A stretch of 64,000 nt of DNA from an uncultured Sulfitobacter sp. (GCF_947499945.1 NZ_CANMQD010000001.1:1550001-1614000), one strand, 5' to 3'; shown: positions 18,888 to 27,945, counted from the first letter of the stretch. Notes: a model not told the origin generated them from the sequence alone. A program made the numbers and translations.

Positions 18888-19351
18888 GGTATCCAGTCAG
18901 TCAATTTGGCATCCCAACGCGGGTGCGACCATGCTGCGGTCAGGATGCGGTGATCGTCAGCATCGGCTGGTGCGAGTGTGATGTCCAGAGCATCATCCGG
19001 CGTGAGAGAGGTTAGTCGGTCAGGCCATTCGATCAGGCAAATGGCGGCTTCCATAGCATCCAGAAGTCCTAGCTCTTCGATCTCTGTGGCATCGGTCAGA
19101 CGGTAAAGATCTGCATGCCAAATCTCAACGCCAGACGCGGCATCATAGGTTTGAACCAAGGTAAATGTAGGGGAAGGGACATCTTCGGGGCTGGCAAGCA
19201 AAGATTGAATCAGCGCACGTGCGAAATGGGTCTTTCCCGCGCCCACATCACCGTGCAGCAGTACGGTATCACCCGCACCCAAAACAGCACCGAGGCGGCG
19301 TGCGAGTGCGGTGGTTTCATCGGGGTTAGAAAGATGTGTGGTCAACTGCAT
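18884..19351 (-). CDS. tsaE: tRNA threonylcarbamoyladenosine biosynthesis ATPase TsaE
   Basis: ATPase of the TsaB/D/E complex that makes t6A37 in ANN-decoding tRNAs. Walker A is GDVGAGKTHFAR near residue 36, and PSPTFTLVQTY near residue 59 is the family switch motif; WPDRL near residue 110 is also conserved. At 155 residues it is full length. It overlaps amgK by 4 bp. Its partner tsaD lies 11 kb away in this window (29742-30827). Confidence 0.95.
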   Translation of the reverse strand: MQLTTHLSNPDETTALARRLGAVLGAGDTVLLHGDVGAGKTHFARALIQSLLASPEDVPSPTFTLVQTYDAASGVEIWHADLYRLTDATEIEELGLLDAMEAAICLIEWPDRLTSLTPDDALDITLAPADADDHRILTAAWSHPRWDAKLTDWIP

Positions 19352-19392
19352 GAGGGCAAACTAACCACACAGGCAAGCGCATGAAAGAGGCC

Positions 19393-20883
19393 TTAGTCGT
19401 TTGCTTTTCCGATCAATGTTTTATTTGCAGGCAATGAAATGGGATCACGTGAAAACCGGACAACAGTTGCGCCTGATGTAATCGGCACAATTTTACATTG
19501 CATCGGCGTCTGACCCTTGATGCAAACAGGCATTATCCACTCCTCCCGTGCTTCCAAATTCATGACCGCATCCTGTAAATCTTGCCACAAGGGGTTCGGA
19601 GTTGATTTTTCCTTCCAAAGGCGAACGGCGTCCGTGATGGTCACGTCGGCAAAGCTGCTATCGTGCTGAAACCCCCAAAGCAAATCATATGCCTTGTTTG
19701 AAAATGTCAAAATGCCCGTTTGCGAGAACACGGCGAGGGCGTCCTCAAAAGTGTCCACAAGACTTTGACCCAGTTCAAGCTCCGCGCGAAAGTTGCGGGT
19801 TAGCGAAATTTCCGCGCTAATATCTTCCATCAAAAAGGCAATAGCACCATCAGGATGAGGTCGACCAGTCACGCGGTATGTTTGTCCTGTCTCCAAGGTC
19901 CATGTTTCTTCAAACCGGCCCGTTTCTGCTGCACTAATCAAATCTGCCATGCGTTGACGCCAAGTTTTGTAATTCTTCGGCTCTGGCATGCGGCGGTTTT
20001 CACGCATTGCGTCAAAAAATGAATCAATCGTAGGGCGTGGACTAAGAAAAGAAGCGGATAATCCAGTGAGATCAGTCAGTGCTGGATTGAAGAGAGCGAG
20101 TTGCCTGTCCCGATTGAAAATTGCCAAACCAATTGAAAGCTGGGCAAAGGTTTTTGCCAGCGTTTGAACAAAATCGCGCTGGGCCTCTTCGGCGTGGATG
20201 AGAGTTGTCAGCGATGTCGCGTGATATAGCGCTCCTTGCCTAAGTGGTTTTCGGGTGACGTTAAACCACTCGGGCAATTTAGGGCATTCAAGGGTAAGCT
20301 TTACGCGTGTAGTTGTTGTACCTTCTGGCATCTGGGGAATTTCAAATAGATAGCCAGTGGCGACCTCTGCTTCGGGACACGCCCGTTTTTTCAGCGTGGC
20401 ATATGCGGTGTTGTACCAGACAACCGCACCTGTCTCATCAGTTTTCCACGCGGGGAGCGGAAGGTGGTCACTCACTTCGCGCAACACTTCGAGCTCCCTA
20501 ACGTCCGGGCTATCGTGGCCTATTTGTATCGTCCCATGAAAGGTGATGGTTGCAGCATTAGGGTGCCATGATACGCGAATATCTCCTGTAACCCCTTTAA
20601 CGATTGTCTCACCGTCAGTTTGATAAGCAGGGCAACGCGGGAACTCCGGGTAGTCAGGCACAAGGATTTCGTGCAAGTCTTCCCATGTGTGTGCACCAAG
20701 GGCGATTGGAAGGCGCTCTAAAACAGCTTCTGATGCATGCTCAAGAACGCCGTCGCGAAATAGTATCGCCGGAACGTCATGTTCTACCGCCTCGCGCGGC
20801 ATCTCTCCGGGCCGCAAGGCCCACCAAATTCCAAGCGTCACAGTTGGTAAAACTACAACAAAAATAAGAATGAGATCGTTCAA
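19393..20883 (-). CDS. Membrane-anchored PAS-domain protein, no kinase domain
   Basis: The 496-residue protein starts with one transmembrane helix (about residues 3-23), followed by PAS-like segments near 30-110, 130-235 and 245-350, and a last one near 370-470; FVQTLAKTFAQLSIGLAIFNRDR and LVDTFEDALAVF are the linkers. I see no His-box, N-box or G-box, so it is not a histidine kinase although homologues are often so named. It lies between tsaE and regB on the same strand (about 40 bp to tsaE, 78 bp to regB). A sensory partner for RegB or another kinase is possible but unproven. Confidence 0.85.
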   Translation of the reverse strand: MNDLILIFVVVLPTVTLGIWWALRPGEMPREAVEHDVPAILFRDGVLEHASEAVLERLPIALGAHTWEDLHEILVPDYPEFPRCPAYQTDGETIVKGVTGDIRVSWHPNAATITFHGTIQIGHDSPDVRELEVLREVSDHLPLPAWKTDETGAVVWYNTAYATLKKRACPEAEVATGYLFEIPQMPEGTTTTRVKLTLECPKLPEWFNVTRKPLRQGALYHATSLTTLIHAEEAQRDFVQTLAKTFAQLSIGLAIFNRDRQLALFNPALTDLTGLSASFLSPRPTIDSFFDAMRENRRMPEPKNYKTWRQRMADLISAAETGRFEETWTLETGQTYRVTGRPHPDGAIAFLMEDISAEISLTRNFRAELELGQSLVDTFEDALAVFSQTGILTFSNKAYDLLWGFQHDSSFADVTITDAVRLWKEKSTPNPLWQDLQDAVMNLEAREEWIMPVCIKGQTPMQCKIVPITSGATVVRFSRDPISLPANKTLIGKAND

Positions 20884-20961
20884 TAGCTACTCCGCAAGCC
20901 AGATAGGCCTTGTCCGTTATGCAGCAGTTAACCTTTAAAAAGTGTTAATAATGAGACGGGC

Positions 20962-22344
20962 TTACGCTTCAGCAAAGCGTGTGTTCTCTCCATAACCCAG
21001 CGCATTTTCTCCCTCTCGGGCATCGATGGTGCTACGCGGCCAGCTGACCTCGATAACTGCCCCGATTTGCTGGCTGTGATATCCTGCTTCATCCGCTCCG
21101 TTGGCGAAACGCAAGCTTGCTCCAGACCGCTCCAGAAGTGTTTTTGCAATAAAGAGGCCGAGCCCCATCCCTTCGTATTCTGGCCGGGATGTATCCTTTT
21201 TTCGGTTGCGCCGCTGGCCCATGAAGGGATCTCCCAAGCGGCCTAATAACTGCGGGGGAAACCCATCACCATCATCAAGAATACGAGCCGTGATCGTTGT
21301 ATCGGTCCAACGAATATCAATCCAGACAGTAGTTTTTGAAAAATCGACAGCATTTTGTATGAGATTGCGCAGGCCGTGAATAATTTCAGGCATCCGTAAA
21401 ATTGCAGGTTGGGTGCCTGTAGAATTATCAAGACTTATGATGACGTCTTTACCGCGCTCCATATGCGGTTCCGCCGCCGCTTCGATCACAGTAATGAGAG
21501 GGGCCTGACGCAGATGCAGGTCGTCTTTTCCAGCGCGACCCATGTCACGCAAAATATCGCGACAGCGGTCGGTCTGCTCTACAATCAGTTCGGCATCCTC
21601 GCGCAACTCGGGCTGTCCGCGCAGCTCATGCACCAGTTCAGCACTCGCCAGTTTGATCGTCGCGAGAGGTGTGCCCAACTCATGTGCTGCAGCGGCGACA
21701 ACGCCCCCCAGATCGGTCAGTTTCTGCTCCCGCGCTAGTGCCATTTGGGTTGCGGCCAAAGCGTCGGACATCAGATGGATTTCAGAAGTGACACGCCGCG
21801 AATAGGCAGAGGTGAACACAACGGCGATGACGAGAGCAATCCACTGACCAAAGATAAACAACTCGGGTATTTCGAGAACCTGACCTGATAGTGTGCTGAG
21901 TGGGATATAGAAGAAGGCCAATACACTGACGCTGACAATCGCCATCGCACAAAGCACCAATGTGGAGCGCAAGCTCAGCGCTGTAGCGGAGATTGTTACG
22001 GGGCCGAGCAGAAGGAGTGTGAACGGATTATTCAATCCACCCGTCAGGAAGAGCAGGAAGCTTAGTTGAAGTAGATCGAAGATGATCATGGCCATGTTCT
22101 GGCGCTCGGAAAGGCGCTTGTTCTCGGGGAATACAAATCCCGTGACCAGATTAAAAATGACCGAAATGCTAATGGCGAAATAGCACCAGCCAAGTTCAAT
22201 GTTCAGACCGAACATGAGTGGTGTTATTGTGACCGCTACAAACTGACCTGCAATCGCAACCCATCGCAGCAGGATCATGGTCCGAAGCCTGATCCAATTC
22301 GCTCTTTTGCGCTCGCCTATTGGGCGGATCGTGGACTGCGGCAT
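20962..22344 (-). CDS. regB: Redox sensor histidine kinase RegB/PrrB
   Basis: Membrane sensor of the global redox two-component system controlling photosynthesis, respiration, carbon and nitrogen fixation genes in Rhodobacter relatives. Starting at the ATG at 22344 (MPQSTIRPIG), it has 460 residues; the 706-aa track ORF reads through the antisense of senC. Six hydrophobic helices precede the quinone loop GGLNNPF (102-108); the H-box is AAAHELGTPLAT with His221, and the redox-switch cysteine is in DRCRDILRD (Cys261); the ATP-binding domain shows DDGDGFPP and GMGLGLFIAKTLL. It diverges from senC. Confidence 0.95.
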   Translation of the reverse strand: MPQSTIRPIGERKRANWIRLRTMILLRWVAIAGQFVAVTITPLMFGLNIELGWCYFAISISVIFNLVTGFVFPENKRLSERQNMAMIIFDLLQLSFLLFLTGGLNNPFTLLLLGPVTISATALSLRSTLVLCAMAIVSVSVLAFFYIPLSTLSGQVLEIPELFIFGQWIALVIAVVFTSAYSRRVTSEIHLMSDALAATQMALAREQKLTDLGGVVAAAAHELGTPLATIKLASAELVHELRGQPELREDAELIVEQTDRCRDILRDMGRAGKDDLHLRQAPLITVIEAAAEPHMERGKDVIISLDNSTGTQPAILRMPEIIHGLRNLIQNAVDFSKTTVWIDIRWTDTTITARILDDGDGFPPQLLGRLGDPFMGQRRNRKKDTSRPEYEGMGLGLFIAKTLLERSGASLRFANGADEAGYHSQQIGAVIEVSWPRSTIDAREGENALGYGENTRFAEA

Positions 22345-22452
22345 CTGGGCGCTTCTCTCAAATGTGACTTGCAATGAACAGGGTCTAGCGTAGGACTGTG
22401 TCTGTCTATCATCAAGGGCGCGGAATGACGCGCCATCCCAAAGGAGAGTGCT
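22345..22452. promoter_or_regulatory. Divergent regB/senC regulatory region with an 18-bp inverted repeat
   Basis: The 108 bp between regB and senC must hold both promoters. It contains a perfect inverted repeat GGCGCG-GAATGA-CGCGCC (22417-22434) just upstream of the senC ribosome binding site AAAGGAG. RegA recognises GC-rich imperfect palindromes of the GCG...CGC kind and autoregulates in Rhodobacter, so this is a candidate operator; the match is by eye. Confidence 0.45.
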
Positions 22453-23061
22453 ATGATCCGTAATGCCGCAATCGCCGCAGTTGTTGTTGTCGGGGTTGGA
22501 ATTCTGGCGACGGTCTTCTTCACGCGGCAGAATAGTGATGATCAATTTGCCTCTTGTGGTGCTGGCGCTGTAGCGGGCGATTTGGGTGGTCCCTTCACGC
22601 TTGTGAATGGTGATGGTGAAACGGTCACGAACACCGATGTGATTACCGAACCGACGCTGATCTATTTCGGCTATACCTACTGTCCTGACGTTTGTCCGCT
22701 GGATGTGGACCGGAACGCCGCTGCCGTCGAAATCCTTGAAGAGCGTGGCCAGTCTGTGACACCCGTCTTCATTACGATTGATCCCGCGCGGGATACACCC
22801 GAAGTTGTGCGCGACTTTGCCGAAGCGATGCACCCGCGCATGATCGGCCTCACAGGAACGGCGGAACAGATTGCAGAAGCCAGCAAAGCTTACCGCACGT
22901 ATTACAAAGCGCATCCGCCCGTAGATGGCGAATATCTGGTCGATCATTCTACCTTTACCTACCTCGTGACGCCCGAGCAGGGATTTGTTGAATTCTTTCG
23001 CCGCGAACTCACGCCAGAGCAGATGGCAGATAAGATCGGTTGTTTTGTCGATCACATTTGA
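22453..23061 (+). CDS. senC: SCO1/SenC/PrrC copper chaperone
   Basis: Membrane-anchored, periplasm-facing thioredoxin-fold protein that delivers copper to the CuA or CuB site of cytochrome oxidase and links oxidase activity to RegB signalling. One N-terminal helix (residues 4-24) precedes the SCO domain; the copper ligands are Cys77 and Cys81 in YTYCPDVCPLD and His165 in VDHSTFTYLV. It has 202 residues. It precedes regA on the same strand by 67 bp. Confidence 0.95.
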   Translation: MIRNAAIAAVVVVGVGILATVFFTRQNSDDQFASCGAGAVAGDLGGPFTLVNGDGETVTNTDVITEPTLIYFGYTYCPDVCPLDVDRNAAAVEILEERGQSVTPVFITIDPARDTPEVVRDFAEAMHPRMIGLTGTAEQIAEASKAYRTYYKAHPPVDGEYLVDHSTFTYLVTPEQGFVEFFRRELTPEQMADKIGCFVDHI

Positions 23062-23128
23062 CCGAAGGCGCGCGCGCTCCATATTCAGGGTAACTTGAAT
23101 TCATTCGACCCTGATAAGGCGCTGCACC

Positions 23129-23683
23129 ATGCCAGAAGAACTTTTGCCCGACCTTGGCCCCGACAAGACTCTGTTGTTGTTGGACGATGACGAACCGTTT
23201 TTGCGGCGCCTCGCAAAGGCGATGGAGCGTCGCGGCTTTGAAGTTGAGATGGCTGGGTCAGTCGCGGCGGGATCTGCGATTGCGACCGCACGCCCGCCGG
23301 CATACGCCGTTTGTGATCTTCGGCTTGAGGATGGTAACGGCCTCGACGTTGTTGAAATTTTGCGCGAAAAACGTCCCGACGCGCGGGTTGTTGTGCTGAC
23401 AGGGTATGGCGCGATCGCGACGGCAGTTGCTGCTGTGAAAATTGGTGCGACGGATTATCTGTCGAAACCTGCGGATGCGACGGATATTACCAACGCGCTG
23501 CTGGCTACGGGTGACAACCTACCCCCACCACCAGAAAACCCCATGAGTGCGGACCGCGTGCGGTGGGAGCACATTCAGCGAGTGTACGAGTTGTGTGATC
23601 GCAATGTATCTGAGACTGCGCGGCGTTTGAACATGCACCGCCGCACGTTGCAGCGGATATTGGCAAAGCGCAGCCCGCGTTAA
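23129..23683 (+). CDS. regA: Redox response regulator RegA/PrrA
   Basis: DNA-binding partner of RegB, 184 residues. The receiver domain has the acidic pocket LLLDDDEPF and the phospho-acceptor Asp63 in AVCDLRLEDG, with Lys in YLSKPAD; a proline linker (PPPPENP) leads to the Fis-type helix-turn-helix NVSETARRLNMHRRTLQRIL at the C-terminus. These match the highly conserved RegA family. It converges on the GNAT gene. Confidence 0.96.
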   Translation: MPEELLPDLGPDKTLLLLDDDEPFLRRLAKAMERRGFEVEMAGSVAAGSAIATARPPAYAVCDLRLEDGNGLDVVEILREKRPDARVVVLTGYGAIATAVAAVKIGATDYLSKPADATDITNALLATGDNLPPPPENPMSADRVRWEHIQRVYELCDRNVSETARRLNMHRRTLQRILAKRSPR

Positions 23684-23704
23684 CCGCCGCCCTAATGGGA
23701 CGCT

Positions 23705-24190
23705 TTAGATATCGTAGCGTTTGAGGCGTTTATCGACCAGCGTCCCATCGGACAGTTTATAGTCTTCAATCACTCGGTAGTCGCGAAAGCCACGGCTTTG
23801 ATAATATGTTAAACCGCCTTCGTTGTCGGCGCGAATATTGGCATTGATCCAGACGTATCCCAGCGATTTTGCTGCCTTTGCCGTCGCACCAAAAAGCGCT
23901 GACCCGATCCCAAGCCCTGTTTGACCCACTTGCACAAATGTCGCGATATCTACTGCTTCGGGAGGTAGTTGCTCATTGGGTTTGATCCATTGAAACCCGA
24001 CGACCTGCTCGGTGCTATCGAGTGCAACGTGCCACGCAGCACCATCGGGAGGCGTCTCCATCCATTCGGCAATGTCCTGTGCAGTAACAGGGCGCACCAA
24101 TGCTGTAGTGCCGCCAATCGTAATAATTTCATTGAGCAATCGAGCCATTGATCCGGCATCCAAAGGCATTGCAGGGCGTACATGGATCAT
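23705..24190 (-). CDS. GNAT family N-acetyltransferase
   Basis: A 161-residue GNAT acyltransferase. The acetyl-CoA loop is QTGLGIGSALFGA near residue 91, followed by NIRADNEGGLTYYQSRGF, the region seen in phosphinothricin-acetyltransferase-like members. The substrate is not identifiable. The start at 24190 overlaps the upstream HD gene stop (ATGA). Confidence 0.88.
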   Translation of the reverse strand: MIHVRPAMPLDAGSMARLLNEIITIGGTTALVRPVTAQDIAEWMETPPDGAAWHVALDSTEQVVGFQWIKPNEQLPPEAVDIATFVQVGQTGLGIGSALFGATAKAAKSLGYVWINANIRADNEGGLTYYQSRGFRDYRVIEDYKLSDGTLVDKRLKRYDI

Positions 24191-24783
24191 GGCAATTGCT
24201 CCAACAGTTCTGCGTGGCGTGCTGTGAAGTCCGCACGTACTTCGACGGGTGGGCGCAATGTGATCTCAAGCCCTTCCTTCAACGCGGGATCAGGTTTGCC
24301 AAAAAACTTGTCGGCCTCTTCAGCGTCAAAACCGGCGATCTGCACGGCTTCCATCCATGCGCTCACGCGGTCCGCCTTTTTTATCTGCTTCTTGATGGAT
24401 GCGGGTACCTTTGCCGGTAGGCCAAAGCGGATGTGAACAGCCGCCTCCAGCCGCTCGTCCAGCGCACCGTATCCGGGACCAACAGCAGCTTTCACGGGGG
24501 AAATCATATCACCAATTACATATTCAGGCGCATCATGAAGGAGAGCGGCAAGCCGCCATTTTGCTGGTGCATTTGGCGAAATGCGGCCAAAGATAGTCTC
24601 AACCAGCAGTGAGTGCTCAGCCACCGAATACGCGAAATTACCGTAGGTTTGCCCGTTCCACCGCGCCACAAACGCAAGGCCATGCGCGATATCCTCAATC
24701 TCGATATCCACAGGGGTCGGGTCCAACAGATCAAGCCTGCGACCCGATAACATCCGCTGCCATGCGCGTGGTTGTGGTGCCAT
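24187..24783 (-). CDS. HD-domain phosphohydrolase, YfbR-like
   Basis: A 198-residue HD hydrolase. The metal ligands are visible as YSVAEHSLLV (first His), LLHDAPEYVIGD (His-Asp plus Glu) and the distal Asp near residue 130. YfbR relatives are 5'-nucleotidases for deoxynucleoside monophosphates; that activity is a family guess. It is translationally coupled with the downstream GNAT gene by a 4-bp overlap. Confidence 0.88.
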   Translation of the reverse strand: MAPQPRAWQRMLSGRRLDLLDPTPVDIEIEDIAHGLAFVARWNGQTYGNFAYSVAEHSLLVETIFGRISPNAPAKWRLAALLHDAPEYVIGDMISPVKAAVGPGYGALDERLEAAVHIRFGLPAKVPASIKKQIKKADRVSAWMEAVQIAGFDAEEADKFFGKPDPALKEGLEITLRPPVEVRADFTARHAELLEQLP

Positions 24784-24881
24784 GTTTTCCTCCGTGCTGC
24801 GGTGATCTGGCTCTTATTCTTGTAAAGAGATCGGGAACGTTTTGCAGGTATGCTGGTTGATTCTGCAACAAGGAGAAGAAG

Positions 24882-25187
24882 ATGAAAACCGCATTAACAG
24901 CAATTACGACCGCCCTAGTGATGACAACTTCAGTTGCCGCTCAAGATGTTTGTATGAGTGCGCTGGAAATGCAGTCTTCGCTAATCGATTGGTATGGCGA
25001 AAAGCCTGTGTCGGGACCGTCACAAGACGACACGCGCTTATGGGTTTCCGATGCAACAGGGTCTTGGACTCTTGTACGGACACAGTCTGGCGGCATTGCA
25101 TGTGTTGAGGCGCAGGGCCGCAACTGGACCGCCGGTATGGACGCCGAAGAAGTCATTGCCTCTATTCAAGCTCGCACCGACAGTTGA
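24882..25187 (+). CDS. Small secreted protein, function unknown
   Basis: A 101-residue protein with a clear signal peptide (MKTALTAITTALVMTTSVAAQ) and two cysteines in the mature part (near residues 24 and 71) that could form one disulfide. The body has a short beta-rich pattern (TRLWVSDATGSWTLVRTQ). The ribosome binding site AAGGAGAA precedes the ATG well. I do not recognise the family; small periplasmic proteins of this design are common in roseobacters. ahcY follows on the same strand after 85 bp. Confidence 0.75.
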   Translation: MKTALTAITTALVMTTSVAAQDVCMSALEMQSSLIDWYGEKPVSGPSQDDTRLWVSDATGSWTLVRTQSGGIACVEAQGRNWTAGMDAEEVIASIQARTDS

Positions 25188-25272
25188 TCACTATCGTGAA
25201 GCCATTAAGTCACGTTGATTGAACAGTCATGCAATGTTATGGCCGCATCAACAGATTTGAAGGAGCGCCACG

Positions 25273-26664
25273 ATGGCCAATGACTATATCGTAAAAGACA
25301 TCAACCTTGCGGAATATGGCCGTAAAGAGCTTGATATTGCGGAGACGGAAATGCCGGGCCTGATGGCGCTTCGTGCTGAATATGGCGAAGCAAAACCGTT
25401 GAAAGGTGCGCGGATAGTCGGCTCTTTGCACATGACAATTCAGACTGCAGTTTTGATTGAAACTCTGGTAGAGCTAGGTGCCGATGTACGTTGGGCTTCA
25501 TGCAATATCTTCTCAACTCAGGACCATGCTGCGGCTGCAATTGCTGCGGGTGGAACACCTGTATTTGCAATCAAGGGTCAGTCATTGGAAGAGCATTGGG
25601 ATTATCTCGATAAATCCTTCATGTTCCCTGAGGGGCCGAATTTGATCCTTGATGATGGTGGCGACGCCACGCTCTATATTTTGATGGGTGCGCGGGTCGA
25701 GAACGGCGAGACCGAATTGCTCGATGTGCCAACATCCGAAGAAGAAGTGGCAGTATTCGCCCAGATTAAAAAGCGTATGGCAGCGAGCCCCGGTTGGTTC
25801 ACCAAAATGCGTGATCAGATCGTTGGCGTTTCTGAGGAGACGACAACAGGCGTTCACCGCCTTTATGAGTTGTTCAAAAACAATCAGCTGCCGTTCCCAG
25901 CGATCAACGTGAACGACTCTGTGACCAAGTCTAAGTTTGACAACAAATATGGCTGTAAAGAAAGTCTCGTCGACGGTATCCGCCGCGCCACGGACACCAT
26001 GATGGCGGGTAAAGTTGCTGTTGTGCTGGGTTACGGCGATGTGGGCAAAGGCTCTGCCGCGTCCCTTGCTGGTGCTGGTGCGCGCGTTAAGGTTACCGAG
26101 GTTGACCCAATCTGTGCGTTGCAGGCTGCGATGGATGGTTTCGAAGTTGTGCTGATCGAAGATGTGGTGGGCACTGCCGATATTTTTATTACCACCACAG
26201 GTAACAAAGACGTAATCCGAATCGAGCACATGCGCGAGATGAAGGACATGGCGATCGTCGGGAACATCGGTCACTTCGACAACGAAATTCAGGTCGCTGC
26301 CCTCAAGAACCATAAGTGGACCAACATCAAAGAACAGGTCGACATGATCGAGATGCCGTCAGGCAGCCGCTTGATCCTCCTTTCCGAGGGTCGTTTGCTG
26401 AACCTTGGTAATGCAACTGGTCACCCGTCCTTTGTGATGTCCGCGTCCTTTACCAATCAGGTTCTGGCGCAGATGGAACTGTGGATTCGCGGCGACCAGT
26501 ATAAGAACGAAGTGTACATCCTGCCCAAGCATCTGGACGAGAAAGTAGCACGCCTGCACCTTGACCGCATCGGTGTGAAACTGTCCAAACTTGATCCAGA
26601 ACAGGCCGCATATATCGGCGTCTCGCCTGATGGTCCGTTCAAGCCAGAGCATTACCGCTACTAA
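25273..26664 (+). CDS. ahcY: Adenosylhomocysteinase (SAH hydrolase)
   Basis: Splits S-adenosylhomocysteine into adenosine and homocysteine, relieving methyltransferase inhibition. Its 463 residues include the insertion usual in proteobacterial enzymes. Recognisable blocks are the N-terminal MPGLMALR, the substrate domain [14 protein letters not shown], the NAD-binding [16 protein letters not shown], and the C-terminal [10 protein letters not shown]...FKPEHYRY tail. AAGGAG lies well placed upstream. I checked the 85-bp leader by eye for an SAH riboswitch and see no convincing one. Confidence 0.97.
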   Translation: MANDYIVKDINLAEYGRKELDIAETEMPGLMALRAEYGEAKPLKGARIVGSLHMTIQTAVLIETLVELGADVRWASCNIFSTQDHAAAAIAAGGTPVFAIKGQSLEEHWDYLDKSFMFPEGPNLILDDGGDATLYILMGARVENGETELLDVPTSEEEVAVFAQIKKRMAASPGWFTKMRDQIVGVSEETTTGVHRLYELFKNNQLPFPAINVNDSVTKSKFDNKYGCKESLVDGIRRATDTMMAGKVAVVLGYGDVGKGSAASLAGAGARVKVTEVDPICALQAAMDGFEVVLIEDVVGTADIFITTTGNKDVIRIEHMREMKDMAIVGNIGHFDNEIQVAALKNHKWTNIKEQVDMIEMPSGSRLILLSEGRLLNLGNATGHPSFVMSASFTNQVLAQMELWIRGDQYKNEVYILPKHLDEKVARLHLDRIGVKLSKLDPEQAAYIGVSPDGPFKPEHYRY

Positions 26665-26670
26665 CTGCTC

Positions 26671-27411
26671 GTGGACGAAAACAATACATACAAGCATCGC
26701 CCCGTTTTGCACTGGGCGGTGCTTTTTCTTTTTATTATAGGCGGTATCGGTTTTGGTGGCTGGCAGGCGATGGTGCATCCTGAAACGCCCCTTGCACCAG
26801 AATGGAACCCGACCCGCCCGCTGGTTGTCACCGAGCCGTTAACCCGCCTGACCCAGTGGAAATTGCGCCGTGCGCTTGTCAACGACCAAGCGTGCTTGGC
26901 AGCTTTGGCAACAGGTGCGCGTGCACAAAGCAAGCCCGATTTGGTGGACAGCCCGCAATGTCGGATCTCACCGCAAGTCATGCTGAGCAACGTGGCGGGA
27001 ACCGATTTGAAGCCAGTCAATACACGCTGTCAAACCGCGCTTCGTCTGGCGATGTGGACGCAACACAGCTTGCAACCAGCAGCGCAGGAAATATTCGGCC
27101 AGACCCTCGCGCGGATAGAGCATTTTTCAAGTTATTCCTGCCGTGCGATGCGAACAGCGACGGGCAGTACAGGCCGAATGAGCACCCATTCGACAGCCGA
27201 TGCAATAGATATCAGTGGCTTCAAGCTTGCGGACGGAACCTCCGTCGATCTGCTGCGTGATTGGGATGATGAGGGGAGCAAAGCACTCTTTCTACGCCGT
27301 GCGAATGAAACGGCTTGTGATTGGTTTCGCCTCACACTTGGTCCTGAATATAACCGTCTCCATGCTGATCACTTCCATCTTCAGCATACGGGTTTCGGTT
27401 TATGTAGATAG
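26671..27411 (+). CDS. Extensin-like C-terminal domain protein, membrane anchored
   Basis: The 246-residue protein carries an N-terminal transmembrane helix (about residues 10-30) and a periplasmic extensin-like C domain. The zinc-peptidase-like residues are HSTADAIDISGF near residue 170 and HADHFHLQH near the end, resembling M15 D-Ala-D-Ala peptidases, so a peptidoglycan-related hydrolase is possible but untested. It starts at GTG 26671, six bases after the ahcY stop, without a clear ribosome binding site, suggesting coupling to ahcY. Confidence 0.85.
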   Translation: MDENNTYKHRPVLHWAVLFLFIIGGIGFGGWQAMVHPETPLAPEWNPTRPLVVTEPLTRLTQWKLRRALVNDQACLAALATGARAQSKPDLVDSPQCRISPQVMLSNVAGTDLKPVNTRCQTALRLAMWTQHSLQPAAQEIFGQTLARIEHFSSYSCRAMRTATGSTGRMSTHSTADAIDISGFKLADGTSVDLLRDWDDEGSKALFLRRANETACDWFRLTLGPEYNRLHADHFHLQHTGFGLCR

Positions 27412-27522
27412 CAATGGGGAAATCACGCTTCATAATTTCCTTTTGCCCCTTGGGTGAATTAGTTTAGGCTTTTGTGAAATGTCAGCAACTAAGCTGGCAC
27501 AGTCCAGCAAGGGAGTATTACA

Positions 27523-27864
27523 ATGGGTAAACGGGACGAGTGGATCGCGAAATACGCGGAAGATCTCAAAGGCAAATGCGGCATGGAGCCTGATATGGCT
27601 CTGCTGACAAAAGTCACAATCGGCTGTGGTCCATCAATCTATAATGCTGACGCCTCTACAGTAGCAGGCAGCCAGCCAGCCGAGCTTGAAACGGTTAAAA
27701 ACAACTTCCTCATCAAAAAGCTGGGCCTGCCAGACGGTCCAAACTTGATGGAAGCAATCAACAAAGTGATCGAAGTGTACGGCAAGTCCGAGCGCAACAA
27801 ATACCGTGCCGTTGTCTACTACATGCTGACAAAGCACTTCGGCAAAGAGTCGGTTTATAGCTAA
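27523..27864 (+). CDS. DUF2853 family protein
   Basis: A 113-residue soluble helical protein of the DUF2853 family, recognisable from KRDEWIAKYAEDLK at the start and YYMLTKHFGKESVY at the end. Family function is unknown. It has GGGAG upstream of the ATG and its own strong terminator about 25 bp downstream, so it is a single-gene transcript. Confidence 0.88.
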   Translation: MGKRDEWIAKYAEDLKGKCGMEPDMALLTKVTIGCGPSIYNADASTVAGSQPAELETVKNNFLIKKLGLPDGPNLMEAINKVIEVYGKSERNKYRAVVYYMLTKHFGKESVYS

Positions 27865-27886
27865 GCCTGAATAGGTTTCTGTTAGT

Positions 27887-27921
27887 AAACGCCCGCTTGG
27901 TTAAGCGGGCGTTTCTTTTTT
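27887..27921 (+). terminator. Rho-independent terminator of the DUF2853 gene
   Basis: A perfect 12-bp stem AAACGCCCGCTT / AAGCGGGCGTTT with loop GGTT is followed by CTTTTTT. Confidence 0.9.
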
Positions 27922-27945
27922 GAATGCAATGCAAATCATTGAATT

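Noticed and set aside
20962-23082. 706-aa ORF as a giant RegB
   Set aside because: The first 246 codons run antisense through senC and have no membrane or sensor homology; the true RegB begins at ATG 22344 and has the usual 460 residues.
25188-25272. SAH riboswitch upstream of ahcY
   Set aside because: By eye no conserved SAH-riboswitch core or sequestering helix can be seen in the 85-bp leader.
25582-26313. 243-aa minus-strand ORF within ahcY
   Set aside because: Antisense frame of the highly conserved SAH hydrolase; His/Val/Phe-rich shadow composition.
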